The translations under genes and the position numbers were made by a program. 64,000 nucleotides of DNA from the NCBI GenBank assembly GCA_964371155.1, contig CAYJLI010000005.1, forward strand, positions 3,932-67,931, in the 5' to 3' direction. Numbering within the stretch: position 1 is the first letter of the stretch; the number at the start of each line of letters is the position of its first letter. Below are positions 17,355 through 26,315 of this stretch, piece by piece. The notes under the pieces were generated by a model that was not told the origin of the DNA, did not search any database, and saw only the letters and a program-made list of their open reading frames with translations. The DNA is from CAYJEQ01 sp964371155 (lineage in GTDB: Bacteria > Bacillota > Clostridia > Oscillospirales > Ruminococcaceae).

Positions 17355-17439
17355 TCGCCATTTCATGGCAACCGAAAGCGATGGCTGATTATATTATAAG
17401 CATCACCCTTATTCTAACCATCTAAGGAATTGATTAATT

Positions 17440-17805
17440 ATGAAGCATATCTTTACTGTGTTGGGGTTTATTTCGCTATCCGTTGGGAGTGTGGGAATAA
17501 TAGTCCCAATGCTTCCCACCACACCTTTTTTATTGTTATCGGCTTTGTGCTTTGCTAAGTCTTCCGATAAAATAAATAATTGGTTTAAGGGCACAAAGAT
17601 TTATAGAGAAAATTTAGAAACCCTCGCAAAAAAGCAAGGCATGACAAAAATTGCAAAGCTGAGGGTGATAAGCACAATTACTTTGCTTTTTGCGATAGCC
17701 GCTTTTTTTATGAGGGAAAGTGTTGTTGGTTTGATTGTAATCGGTGCCATTTGGATGGCGCATTTTATTGTGTTTGTTTTTATTGTGGGTACAATTAAGG
17801 AGTAG
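17440..17805 (+). CDS. DUF454 (YbaN-like) membrane protein
   Basis: Small inner-membrane protein of 121 residues and about three or four hydrophobic segments. The N-terminal LSVGSVGIIVPMLPTTPFLLL is the hallmark of the DUF454/YbaN family, followed by the usual ALCFAKSSDKINNW and an IYRENLETL region. Function in this family is unknown. AAGGA lies about 11 bases before the ATG. It is monocistronic, with its own promoter, and is convergent with the cysteine desulfidase gene. Confidence 0.85.
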   Translation: MKHIFTVLGFISLSVGSVGIIVPMLPTTPFLLLSALCFAKSSDKINNWFKGTKIYRENLETLAKKQGMTKIAKLRVISTITLLFAIAAFFMRESVVGLIVIGAIWMAHFIVFVFIVGTIKE

Positions 17806-17834
17806 AATGTGCAATTACTTCTTTGCTAAATATT

Positions 17835-17915
17835 ATAGGGGCTCACCCTATGTGACTGTCTGAAATCATTGGAAAAATCCAAGACTTCGGAGAGTTGCAT
17901 AGGGTGAGCCCCTAT
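17835..17915. terminator. 18-base perfect inverted repeat between convergent genes
   Basis: ATAGGGGCTCACCCTATG (17835-17852) and its exact complement (17898-17915) around 45 bases. It likely ends both convergent transcripts. The GGGGCTCACCC core resembles the GGGGCGAACCT family of dispersed repeats seen elsewhere in the window. Confidence 0.6.
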
Positions 17916-17931
17916 TTATAAATTATTCTTA

Positions 17932-19236
17932 TTACACGCAGCTGCTGAGCATGATTGCAAGAATTTCTTTGTCGGTCTGCTTCATACCCTGACTTGCAAG
18001 ACGACCAACACTCGCTATGGTATTTTCTACACCTTTTTTAACAATACCATCTTCGCCGTAGAACTGCTGACCCTGTGTATACATTTCATATCCTAAAATA
18101 CCACAGTCAACTGCAACAGCTATTTTACCAGCACATGACGCCTTTGCCCCATCGCATATAACGCCTGAATCAATTGCAAGTGTATTTACAAGTGCATGGG
18201 AAAGAACTTCAAGGTCCGCACCTTTTAGATAGGCTATTGCACAACCTGCCGCCGCTCCTGCACTTACAGCACCACAGAATGCCGAAAGCCTGCCTATCGG
18301 TGTTTTTTGGTGTATTGAGAGTAAATTGGAGAACACAAGTGCTCTGTATATTTCCTCTTCGCTATGTCCCATATGCCTGCCATAAGTGATTACAGGCACC
18401 GAAACAGTGATGCCTTGGTTTCCACTGCCCGAGTTTATCACAACGGGAAGCTCACATCCATTCATTCTCGCATCGCTTCCAGCCGCCGCCATAGCACGGG
18501 CGTAGAGCTTCGCCGTGGTCTCTTTACTGTCCTCTGGATTGCTTCTCGTTGCTAAAAGCACGCTACCTATATTTGCTCCGTATTCCCCATCAAGACCTTC
18601 TTGAGAGATTGCCATATTGTAGGATATTTGGCGGTCTAAAAGTTCCTTTACATCGCTTATATCAACCACATTGGCAAATTCATATATTTTTTCAACCGTA
18701 ATAAAACTGCGGTCGGTAAGATTCTCGCTCTCTACTGTATCAAGCTGTTTTGTGCTTAAGGCTTCGCCATTTTTCTCTATGAGCACAATATTTGTATGAT
18801 TTCCCACCACACGCACTTTAGCGTAATTTTCCCCTTTGTAAACACTAACAGCCAAATCAAGCACATAGGGAGAGCTTGCAATTTCAATTTGGATTTCGTT
18901 ATTATTTAAAAAGTCCTTTATCTCTTGCTGTTTTTCCTTTGGCACAAGCGATATAACCTCTAATTTTTTAGAGGCATCTCCTGCCACCACACCCACAGCA
19001 ACAGAAGCTGGAATTCCCCTTAACTGTTCTGTATTTGGCACAAACACGCTCTTTACATTTTTTATAATATTCCCACTCGCTTCTACTAAAACTCTATCGG
19101 GCATCTCGCCTAAGGTTTCCCTCGCAACCGCAGAAACATAGGCTATGGCAATTGGTTCAGTACAGCCCATTGCAGGCAAAAGCTCTTCTTTTAGCACCTC
19201 AACAAATTTTTGGTATTCGTTTCTTGTAATTGGCAT
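17932..19236 (-). CDS. cyuA: L-cysteine desulfidase (CyuA/YhaM family)
   Basis: Iron-sulfur enzyme family that breaks L-cysteine to pyruvate, ammonia and sulfide; some members were called serine dehydratase-like UPF0597. 434 residues, full length. The N-terminal AMGCTEPIAIAY carries the conserved Cys of the family, and further conserved cysteines occur in NGCELPVVINSGSGNQG, FCGAVSAGAAAGCA, GVICDGAKASCAGK and VDCG, consistent with a 4Fe-4S site. AAGGAG is spaced 9 bases before the ATG. In a peptide-using anaerobe it would dispose of excess cysteine. No CyuP transporter or CyuR is adjacent. Confidence 0.87.
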   Translation of the reverse strand: MPITRNEYQKFVEVLKEELLPAMGCTEPIAIAYVSAVARETLGEMPDRVLVEASGNIIKNVKSVFVPNTEQLRGIPASVAVGVVAGDASKKLEVISLVPKEKQQEIKDFLNNNEIQIEIASSPYVLDLAVSVYKGENYAKVRVVGNHTNIVLIEKNGEALSTKQLDTVESENLTDRSFITVEKIYEFANVVDISDVKELLDRQISYNMAISQEGLDGEYGANIGSVLLATRSNPEDSKETTAKLYARAMAAAGSDARMNGCELPVVINSGSGNQGITVSVPVITYGRHMGHSEEEIYRALVFSNLLSIHQKTPIGRLSAFCGAVSAGAAAGCAIAYLKGADLEVLSHALVNTLAIDSGVICDGAKASCAGKIAVAVDCGILGYEMYTQGQQFYGEDGIVKKGVENTIASVGRLASQGMKQTDKEILAIMLSSCV

Positions 19237-19326
19237 AGATAAACTCTCCTTATATTTTATTTGTCAGTGCAGCATCGAATTTAATAACCAGTCTAAATTT
19301 AATTATATATTAATAGCTCCACTTTT

Positions 19327-19467
19327 TCAAGGTATTATTGGAATTTGTATTTCGGTGATATACTCATCCGCTACATCTGTAATTGTTTGGTGTACAAGTG
19401 CTGTTTCAATACTGTTCCCACAGATTTTGTATTTGCTACATTTTTTTATTGTAAAATACATGTTCAT
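19327..19467 (-). CDS. Possible small ORF of 46 residues upstream of cyuA
   Basis: An open frame beginning MNMYFTIKKCSKYK and ending TEIQIPIIP. The composition looks protein-like, with two spaced cysteines and an acidic C-terminal half. No convincing ribosome binding site is present, and I do not recognise the sequence. It lies 90 bases before cyuA on the same strand. It may be a real small protein, a gene remnant or chance. Confidence 0.25.
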   Translation of the reverse strand: MNMYFTIKKCSKYKICGNSIETALVHQTITDVADEYITEIQIPIIP

Positions 19468-19539
19468 ATACCATCGTATTACTCACTTATTTGCACATTT
19501 TGTTTCTTGCCCCAGAAATTTTTTTGATAGCCTAACAGC

Positions 19540-19571
19540 GTGTTCAAAAAAGCAAGAGCTTTTTCGAACAC
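19540..19571 (-). terminator. Hairpin upstream of cyuA
   Basis: GTGTTC-A-AAAAAGC and GCTTTTT-C-GAACAC arms around AAGA, one mismatch. It stands next to the terminator at 19576-19616 and may be a second stem of the end region of the M24 gene transcript. Confidence 0.45.
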
Positions 19572-19575
19572 ACTT

Positions 19576-19616
19576 AAATGCCAATACCATCGCTTTCAGC
19601 GGTGGTATTGGCATTT
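19576..19616. terminator. Intrinsic terminator after the M24 gene
   Basis: AAATGCCAATACCA-TCGCT and the complementary arm around TTC, a stem of about 19 base pairs with one mismatch. It lies 18 bases after the stop codon of the M24 peptidase gene. Confidence 0.75.
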
Positions 19617-19634
19617 AATTTTATCTAATCATTA

Positions 19635-20798
19635 TTAAAATAGCTCAAAGAGCTCTCTATCGAATTTTGTGAGCGATTCACAGCCGTTTTCGGTTATCAG
19701 TATCATGTCTTCAACTCGTAGGTAGGCTAAATCGGGCAACCACACCTTTGGCTCTATGCACATTATCATGCCTTTTGTAAAATCGGTATCGCATTCATAG
19801 AACAGCCATGGACGCTCATGCACTTCTATGCCTATTTGGTGTCCTATATGGCCGCCATCGCCGTATTTGCGCATGTTTTTACCAAAACCATGCTCTTGTA
19901 GGCGTTCGTTTAGGAAGTCAAATGTTGGGCCCATTGGCACACCGGGTTTAATCATTTTTAGCATCTCGGTCTGTGCGTACTGGAGTGCTACATATGCCCT
20001 TTTCATTTCGTCGGGAGCTTTGCCACAGCAGAATGAACGCCCAAAGTCCGAGCAGTAGCCGTCTATAACATATCCAAAGTCGAAGCTTATGGCAGTACCT
20101 TCCACGATGGGCTCAGTTGTGGACACTGCATTTATATCACCTGCGCTCGCCATTGATGGATGCACTGTATGTGCAGTGGGGCTAAAAGCCAAATCCTGCA
20201 CTCCACGCTCCACACCGTACTGAATGAGCAGATGCTCTATCTGTCTTGCAGTGGTGCCGGGCACTATATGCGGTATAACAAATTTTAGTGCGTCGTCGGT
20301 AAAGCTTGCCGCTCTGCGCATTATTTCTATTTCTTTTTCATCTTTTATCATTCGCATTTCATCGATTAGTTCCTCGGCGAATAATAGTTTTACGCCTTTG
20401 TTAATACTGGTTAACATCTCAGCTATTGCCGCACCACAGCTTTCACCATAGGCTATGAAGTTTCCGCTTATATCCATATTAAGGCGCTTTGCAAATTCTT
20501 CAAAGAAACAAACTACTTTTCTAATCTTAATATGCTCTACATTTTTCTCTTCTGCATATGTCACATAAAGTGTTGGCTCGCCGTCGGTGGGTATGTATAA
20601 AAGCATGTTGGGGTATTTGTGGAGATGCACATCACTGTTTGGGTCTGCTTTTTCTGGGCCCCCACTGCGGGATGTCCTCTGCCATCTGTATTTGCTATCT
20701 TCAAGTAGGTAGTGCATAGCGCCGCTTGTGGCTATCACCATTCCGTCGGCACCTTCGGTTTTCAGTTTCGCTTTAAGCTTGTTAATTCTTTCAAACAT
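19635..20798 (-). CDS. M24 metallopeptidase (Xaa-Pro peptidase-like)
   Basis: Cytoplasmic dinuclear-metal peptidase family, 387 residues: creatinase-N domain about 1-150, pita-bread catalytic domain about 160-385. Metal ligands are visible as SFDFGYVIDGYCSDFGR (two Asp), GGHIGHQIG (His), CIEPKVW (Glu) and RVEDMIL (Glu). Expected to cleave X-Pro bonds; within this family creatinase-like or unknown specificity cannot be excluded. The first domain has an insertion rich in charged residues (KYRWQRTSRSGGPEK). It is monocistronic between terminators, outside the main peptide island. Confidence 0.85.
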   Translation of the reverse strand: MFERINKLKAKLKTEGADGMVIATSGAMHYLLEDSKYRWQRTSRSGGPEKADPNSDVHLHKYPNMLLYIPTDGEPTLYVTYAEEKNVEHIKIRKVVCFFEEFAKRLNMDISGNFIAYGESCGAAIAEMLTSINKGVKLLFAEELIDEMRMIKDEKEIEIMRRAASFTDDALKFVIPHIVPGTTARQIEHLLIQYGVERGVQDLAFSPTAHTVHPSMASAGDINAVSTTEPIVEGTAISFDFGYVIDGYCSDFGRSFCCGKAPDEMKRAYVALQYAQTEMLKMIKPGVPMGPTFDFLNERLQEHGFGKNMRKYGDGGHIGHQIGIEVHERPWLFYECDTDFTKGMIMCIEPKVWLPDLAYLRVEDMILITENGCESLTKFDRELFELF

Positions 20799-21019
20799 TT
20801 TCTCACTCCATTTCTTAATTTAGTAGCCATGGACAAAGCCAAGCTTTTATATTTTATTTGCTTTACTAATTGCGGATACCATGTATTTTTCTATCTTTTC
20901 CACCCCCATGTGATATGGGGTAAATATTAAAATGATGGCTTTGGTTATCTCTAAAAGTTTATATACGTTTAGCCTTAATTTAGCGTATTTAATATGTTAA
21001 AATTATGGTTTAAATTAAT

Positions 21020-21373
21020 CTAATCTAACAGCTTTTCTCTCCACTCGTCCTCATTAAATCCTGCGAGTACGAAGTCCTCCGATATTAATAGAGGGCGTCT
21101 TACAAGCATACCGTCCGACGCAAGGAGCTCTATTTTTTCTTCGTCGGTCATGGTGGGGAGTTTATCGGCGAGCTTCATTGTTCTATAAAGTATTCCACTT
21201 GTGCTGTAAAACTTTTTAATCGGCAGTCCGCTTTTTTCATGCCACACTTTCAGCTCGTCATAGCTTGCTTTTTCCTGCTTTATATGCCTTTCGGTGTAGC
21301 TGATATTATTTTCCTCTAAAAAAAGTTTCGCCTTTTGGCAGGTACTGCATTTTGGATAACAAATAAAGGTCAT
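21020..21373 (-). CDS. Spx/ArsC-family thioredoxin-fold protein
   Basis: 117 residues, the length of Spx/YffB/MgsR proteins. It opens with the redox pair in YPKCSTCQKAK (CxxC), followed by RHIKQEKASYDEL and the conserved KLADKLPTMTDEEKIELLASDGMLVRRPLL, where the final RRPLL with its cis-Pro is the family signature. It may be a regulator binding RNA polymerase alpha (as Spx) or a stand-alone reductase; the clostridial members are usually uncharacterised. The ATG at 21373 is favoured over 21385, where the AAAGGA would abut the codon. It carries the hairpin leader shared with deoB and glmU. Confidence 0.82.
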   Translation of the reverse strand: MTFICYPKCSTCQKAKLFLEENNISYTERHIKQEKASYDELKVWHEKSGLPIKKFYSTSGILYRTMKLADKLPTMTDEEKIELLASDGMLVRRPLLISEDFVLAGFNEDEWREKLLD

Positions 21374-21436
21374 ATTGATGTCCATTCCTTTCTGTTAACG
21401 GCACAAAACAACCATACAAAAGGTCATTAATGCGCC
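21374..21436 (-). promoter_or_regulatory. Hairpin leader L1 before the Spx-like gene
   Basis: On the minus strand GGCGCA (21431-21436) pairs with TGTGCC (21400-21405) with one G-U, followed by GTTAACAGAAAGGAATGG and the start codon region. The TTTTGTGCCGTT...AGAAAGGAATGG string is nearly that before deoB. Confidence 0.55.
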
Positions 21437-21493
21437 ATGTTTCTCGGTAGAGTAAGTTTGAAATAGTGATTATTGGTGCTCTTTTCATATTCC

Positions 21494-22849
21494 CTAAGAT
21501 GCCTTTTGAGCAAATCTATTATACTTTTTATATGTTCCTCTTTTGTAGCGAAAATATGCGGCTATCGAGCAAACAATCCATGTAAATGGCATACAATACC
21601 AAACAGCATTAATCCCTATAAAAGGTATCGGTGCAAGCAGATATGCAAAAGCAACACGAATGATAATTTGCGAAGTGGTGATAGCCATTGCACCCTTAAC
21701 ATCGCCATAGCCCCTAAAAAAGCTGATATATGCATTTAGCACTGCCGACATTACAAAAGGCACTGCAAGCACTCTCAGGCAATCCGAGCCAAGGCGTATT
21801 ATTTCGGGCTGGGTAGCATCTACAAATATACCCATCAACCATTCAGCAAAGACAAATATTAAAAATGATGATATGGCACAAAAAATTACCGAAACTTTCA
21901 TCACTGCAAAAAGCCCTTCGCTCGCCCTTTCTTCCTGCTTTGCACCTATATTTTGCCCTACGAAATTTGCAAGCGCAAGGCTTAGGCTCATAATCGGAAG
22001 CACTATGAAATTATCTATTCTGTAAGCGGCTGAATAAGCACTTATAGCGTAGTCCCCAAAGCCATTTACCACCCCTTGTAAAAACATCATTCCAAGCGAA
22101 TTTACAATCTGCTGTATCGAGGAGGGTACACCGTATTTTATTATTAAACTAAATAGCGGCTTATCAAAGACCATGTTTTTAGGTGTAATCTTTAGTATGT
22201 CGTATTTTCTAAATGTGTATATCACACAGCAAATAGCCGCTACCGCTTGGGCGATGAATGTGGCTACTGCTACTGCCACCACCCCATTTTCAAACATCAT
22301 AACAAAAGCTACATCGAGTATAATGTTTAGCACGCTCGACATTATTAAAAAGTAAAGTGGTGTTTTAGAATCGCCTATTGCTCTGAGCACCCCTGCATAA
22401 TACTGATAAAGGCACTGAAAGGGTATACTTGCGGAGAAAATTTGCAGATATATTTTAGCGAGTGGGAGAATATTATCGGGTGTGTTTAGCATTTTCAGGA
22501 TGAACTCCGCTCCAAAAACACCACAGACCGTCATCAAAAATGCCAGAGCAAATACCACGATGAAGGAGGTGGATAGTCCCTTGTGGAAGTTCTTATCATC
22601 CTTAGCACCGAAATTTTGCGAAATAATTACCGATGATCCCATGATAAACCCTGCTAAAATCGCTGTGAGGAAAAATGATATGGGGGTAGAAGTGCCTGCC
22701 GCCGCCTGAGCTTGATAGCTCACCATTTTTCCAAGCACCGCCGTATCTACAAGCTGATACATCTGCTGGAACATATTGCCTATCAGAAGTGGAATTGTAA
22801 ATATCCAAATCTGCTTTACTATACTGCCTTTTGTAAAATCTATATTCAT
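21494..22849 (-). CDS. MATE-family multidrug/cation exporter
   Basis: Integral membrane antiporter of 451 residues with about twelve helices in two MatE repeats (about 15-180 and 240-405). Family marks include GNMFQQMYQLVDTAVLG in the first helix pair and the second-repeat SIQQIVNSLGMMFLQGVVNGFG. It resembles the NorM/DinF-like clostridial branch. Likely exports cationic drugs or metabolites in exchange for Na+ or H+; the real substrate is unknown. No adjacent regulator. It lies downstream of the repeat-rich gap. Confidence 0.88.
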   Translation of the reverse strand: MNIDFTKGSIVKQIWIFTIPLLIGNMFQQMYQLVDTAVLGKMVSYQAQAAAGTSTPISFFLTAILAGFIMGSSVIISQNFGAKDDKNFHKGLSTSFIVVFALAFLMTVCGVFGAEFILKMLNTPDNILPLAKIYLQIFSASIPFQCLYQYYAGVLRAIGDSKTPLYFLIMSSVLNIILDVAFVMMFENGVVAVAVATFIAQAVAAICCVIYTFRKYDILKITPKNMVFDKPLFSLIIKYGVPSSIQQIVNSLGMMFLQGVVNGFGDYAISAYSAAYRIDNFIVLPIMSLSLALANFVGQNIGAKQEERASEGLFAVMKVSVIFCAISSFLIFVFAEWLMGIFVDATQPEIIRLGSDCLRVLAVPFVMSAVLNAYISFFRGYGDVKGAMAITTSQIIIRVAFAYLLAPIPFIGINAVWYCMPFTWIVCSIAAYFRYKRGTYKKYNRFAQKAS

Positions 22850-22892
22850 TTATTACCTGCTTTTCATTGTTTTGGTTGTGCGTACCCGACGA

Positions 22893-23120
22893 GCATGAAG
22901 TAGGGGCGAACCTATGTGTTCGCCCGAAAATCACCTGCAATTTTAAATAATGCAAAACCTCTGAACAGGCGATTACAGGTCGCCCCTACAACTATCTTTT
23001 TTGATAGTGTGTGCCATACTGGCGGTCATGGCAAGCCATGCCCCTACAATGGGATTTCGATTTATTTTAGATTATGCGTAACCCTCGGGCATAGCTCGCC
23101 ATGCCCCTACAATTTAAAAT
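22893..23120. repeat. Cluster of CATGCCCCTACAA-type repeats
   Basis: Holds GTAGGGGCGAACC-TATGTGTTCGCCC, then GGTCGCCCCTACAAC, then GCCATGCCCCTACAATGGGA and again GCCATGCCCCTACAATTT. Related strings occur near 41520-41553, 48990-49030, 53725-53812 and 63630-63770. There is no ORF with support in this 478-base gap. Confidence 0.7.
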
Positions 23121-23186
23121 CTGTTTCTCCTAATGCGAAACTCATTAACTTTTCACTATTCATTTTTAATTTTTCACTCAAAAAAA

Positions 23187-23301
23187 TCTCCGCTCTTTTG
23201 CTTCGCAAAATTTGCTACATTTTTTCTTAGCTTCGCTTTTTCTTTCATGGGGCTTTGCCCCACACCCCATAATTTTTTGAAAAAAATTAAGTAAAACTTT
23301 A
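23187..23301. repeat. Composite hairpin repeat, copy R2
   Basis: TCTCCGCTCTTTTGCTTCGC-AAAATTTGCTACA, then AGCTTCGCTT, ATGGGGCTTTGCCCCA, ACCCCATAATTTTTTG with its complementary AAAAAAATTA, AGTAAAACTTTA. It lies just past the stop of the S9 peptidase gene and may also terminate it. Confidence 0.8.
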
Positions 23302-23327
23302 GTTTTGGCTCCACTGTGGGATGGGGA

Positions 23328-25238
23328 TTATTTTAAATAGCTCTCAAACCATTTCACGATTTCATACATCCTTTTTATCCTCTGTATCGGTCTGCCATTT
23401 CGTGATAAATCATGGTTTTCACCGTCTATTAGGCACACCCTCGAGTCTACACCATGGAACTTAAGGGCGGTAAACATCTGCATTGCCTCGATATAATGGC
23501 AACGATAATCCTCCCTCGCATGGATGAATAATGTAGGTGTCTTTACATTGTTTGCATATTTAAGTGGGGACTGCGCCCAAAGTCTTTCGGTGTTTTCCCA
23601 TGGGGTGGAATCCATCTGCTCCGCCACGAAATTATACCCATTATCGGCAGCTCCAAAGGCGGTGAACATATTGCTAATACCCCTTTGCACACATGCACAT
23701 TTAAATCTATCGGTATGGCCGATGATCCAGTTTGTCATTATTCCACCATATGAGCCACCTGCCACGCCGAGATTTTCCCTATCAATCTGTGGGTATCTTT
23801 CGCATGCAGTGTCGATAGCTTTCATTAGGTCGGAGTAATCTGGCTCGCCATAATGCCCCATCAGCTTTGCAAACTCACTGCCCTGTCCATCGCTTCCCCT
23901 CGGGTTGCCATAAACCACAAAAAATCCCCTGCTTGCAAGCAGCTGCATTTCATGGAAGAATACATCTGTGTAAAGTGTTTTCGCTCCGCCGTGGATGTAG
24001 AGTATTGCAGGATATTTTTTCTCTTCCTCAAATCCAAGAGGTTTTACCACCACATATTGAACATCATAGCCGTTATTTTTAAAATACATAAGCTCGGGAG
24101 TGCTCACATCCTCAGCTTTTAATGTGTTTTCATTTATCTCGGTTATTTTTATTTCTTCGCCGTTTTCTATGCAGTAAATCTCTGTGAGTGCAGTGCCCCT
24201 CACGCCGTTAAAATAAATTTTGCCATCGGGGGTGATATCATACCCCTCCACGCATCCATTTGGTTTTGTTAGCACTGTGATATTGCCATTTAAGTCGATC
24301 TTTTTAATCTGCGAGCTCACACCCTCGGTGGAAATAAAGTAAAACTCAGAGCCAAACACCTTGTATTCACGGTTTGAGCCATATTTAAAGTCGTAGAGGA
24401 CTGTGTTTGTAAAGCTTGTGTCCGCTTTGCTAATTTTGCTACATTTGCCCTCTTCCACTATGTAAAGACTGCTGTTGTCGGTCATTAGGCTCTCACTCAT
24501 CTTCGCCCCTACAAAAGCACATTTGCCCTCGATAATATCCACATTCAGTATGCGGTAAAGCCCCTCTTTTACTACTTCTTCGGTGGTTTTTGTGGCGATG
24601 TCATAGCGATAAATTCCAGGGGTAGTCCTTTTATCCTCAAAGGTAACTGCTGAGTAAATCACCGATTTTTCATCAGCGGCAAAGCTTAGCACCTCGCTGT
24701 AATCACCTGTAATTTTAACGGCATTTTCTCCATCTTTTATGAAAAGGGAGTTTCTCTTTCTATTTGTAAAGCCCCTGCCATTGCTCCAAAAAGGGATTTC
24801 TTCGAGTATGTGAAACTCTCCGTCGGACTCTTTTAAGAAGCTGAGCTCCTCGGGATATTCTTCACTCTCGCAGTTCGATTCGGCAGTAAATAGTATTTCA
24901 CCATTTTTTAAAAGTGCAAATTTATTCGCCTCATATTCTGTGGAAAAACATTCGCTTTTCTCCCCCGTTAAAGGATTAAGTCTATAAAAAAGCGTTTTAT
25001 CCTCACATTTTTCTTTTAGCAGCATATCACCATTTTCGTCCCATATAAATGAGGTATTATCAGCGCCTGCAATCCTTTTAGTGGTATTATCCGCTAAATT
25101 CATCAGATATGCTTCGCTTTTATAGCAGTTTTCAGTGAGGGAGGGTAATGTCACATTAAATGCAAGTGTTTCACCTTTTTTATCCACTGATAAGCTGTTT
25201 ATCGATTTGTAATTTAAAAAATCTTTGATATTTATCAT
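23328..25238 (-). CDS. S9-family serine peptidase (acylaminoacyl/oligopeptidase type)
   Basis: Cytoplasmic serine peptidase of 636 residues: N-terminal beta-propeller to about 370, then an alpha/beta-hydrolase domain. The catalytic triad is visible as Ser496 in GGSYGG, Asp577 in HAREDYR and His609 in GENHDLS. The FVVYGNPRGSDGQG segment is typical of the S9C branch that trims oligopeptides or acylated peptides. The ATG at 25238 is preferred, with GAGAG 8 bases upstream; a GTG at 25247 is possible. It is the last gene of the peptide island, 12 bases after pepP. Confidence 0.9.
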   Translation of the reverse strand: MINIKDFLNYKSINSLSVDKKGETLAFNVTLPSLTENCYKSEAYLMNLADNTTKRIAGADNTSFIWDENGDMLLKEKCEDKTLFYRLNPLTGEKSECFSTEYEANKFALLKNGEILFTAESNCESEEYPEELSFLKESDGEFHILEEIPFWSNGRGFTNRKRNSLFIKDGENAVKITGDYSEVLSFAADEKSVIYSAVTFEDKRTTPGIYRYDIATKTTEEVVKEGLYRILNVDIIEGKCAFVGAKMSESLMTDNSSLYIVEEGKCSKISKADTSFTNTVLYDFKYGSNREYKVFGSEFYFISTEGVSSQIKKIDLNGNITVLTKPNGCVEGYDITPDGKIYFNGVRGTALTEIYCIENGEEIKITEINENTLKAEDVSTPELMYFKNNGYDVQYVVVKPLGFEEEKKYPAILYIHGGAKTLYTDVFFHEMQLLASRGFFVVYGNPRGSDGQGSEFAKLMGHYGEPDYSDLMKAIDTACERYPQIDRENLGVAGGSYGGIMTNWIIGHTDRFKCACVQRGISNMFTAFGAADNGYNFVAEQMDSTPWENTERLWAQSPLKYANNVKTPTLFIHAREDYRCHYIEAMQMFTALKFHGVDSRVCLIDGENHDLSRNGRPIQRIKRMYEIVKWFESYLK

Positions 25239-25250
25239 TTTATTCACTCT

Positions 25251-26315
25251 CTAATCTATAATTATTTTTTTAGGTGCCAAAGTTACTACTTCAGTGCTGT
25301 CCCCATGCAAAATCACTATATCCTCGGTTCTCACTCCGCCGTAATTTGGAATGTATAGCCCCGGCTCTATCGTGAATATCATGTTTTCCTCTAAGGCGTC
25401 TTCGTTGTTCATTACCACTCTCGGCCACTCGTGTATATCAAGTCCCACTCCATGCCCAAGGCCACGAAGGCTGTACTGCTCCAAATCGTGCTCTAAAAAG
25501 ACATTTCTATGCACCGCATCTATATCCTTGCAAATCGCACCTACTTTTATCGCTTTTACCGCTTCTTCCTGCGCTTTTACTACGATGTCGAATATCTCTT
25601 GCATGCGTCGCTCAGGCTCGCCAAACCAAAGTGTTCGGGTTATGTCGGAATGATAGCCATTATGTTTCGCACCGAAATCGAGGGTTAGCATATCGCCTTT
25701 CTCGATTTTCTTGCTCGTAGGGCTTCCATGAGGGAGGGAGGTTCGCACACCCGATACCGCTATGGTGTCAAACGCTTCTTTTTCACTGCCAAGCTTCTTC
25801 ATAAGGTATTCAAGCTCTATTGCCACTTCACGCTCAGTCATCCCTGCTACAAGTGTTTTGGAGAGCTCTATTATCGCTTGGTCGGATATGTTTATTGCTT
25901 TTCTTAGGTAGTTAAGCTCGGTTTCGCTCTTTACCTTTCTGATGTCGAGCAAAACATCGCAGGTAGGGATAAACTCTGCATCTTCGCATTTTTCCTTAAT
26001 ACTGCGCAGGGTGAAATCGGTGAGGTAATTGCTTTCATAGCCAACTTTCTTCGCACCCACCTTTTTAAGGTATTCTTTTATAGTGTCAAAAGAAGAGAGA
26101 TTATATACTATCACTTCAAAGTCGGGTGCCTCTATTTGCGCCTGCTCTACATATCTTGAATCGGTGATTAAATAACGGCTGTCGCCATTTATTATCACTA
26201 TGCCATTGCTTCCTGTGAAATTTGTTAAATATCGGCGGTTTGCATCGGAGAGGACTAAAAAAGTGTCCACCCCAAGCTTTTGCATCTTTTTATTTAGTTT
26301 TAAAAGCTTGTCCAT
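25251..26315 (-). CDS. Xaa-Pro aminopeptidase-like M24 peptidase
   Basis: 354 residues, the typical length of the YqhT/PepQ-like branch: creatinase-N domain about 1-125, pita-bread domain about 130-350. Metal ligands: LDFGAKHNGYHSDITR (two Asp), GLGHGVGLDIHE (His), TIEPGLYIP (Glu) and RTEDIVI (Glu). HGSPTSKKIEKGD is a typical active-site loop. Releases N-terminal residues next to proline, complementing the island's other peptidases. The start at 26315 begins MDKLLKLNK; upstream starts lie inside the shared GAAAGGAATGGTCATAAAT leader. It follows pepF closely. Confidence 0.9.
   Translation of the reverse strand: MDKLLKLNKKMQKLGVDTFLVLSDANRRYLTNFTGSNGIVIINGDSRYLITDSRYVEQAQIEAPDFEVIVYNLSSFDTIKEYLKKVGAKKVGYESNYLTDFTLRSIKEKCEDAEFIPTCDVLLDIRKVKSETELNYLRKAINISDQAIIELSKTLVAGMTEREVAIELEYLMKKLGSEKEAFDTIAVSGVRTSLPHGSPTSKKIEKGDMLTLDFGAKHNGYHSDITRTLWFGEPERRMQEIFDIVVKAQEEAVKAIKVGAICKDIDAVHRNVFLEHDLEQYSLRGLGHGVGLDIHEWPRVVMNNEDALEENMIFTIEPGLYIPNYGGVRTEDIVILHGDSTEVVTLAPKKIIID

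Noticed and set aside
19145..19618. 157-codon plus-strand frame over the cyuA upstream gap
   Set aside because: It starts inside cyuA on the opposite strand and ends in a terminator hairpin; no ribosome binding site or recognisable protein features.
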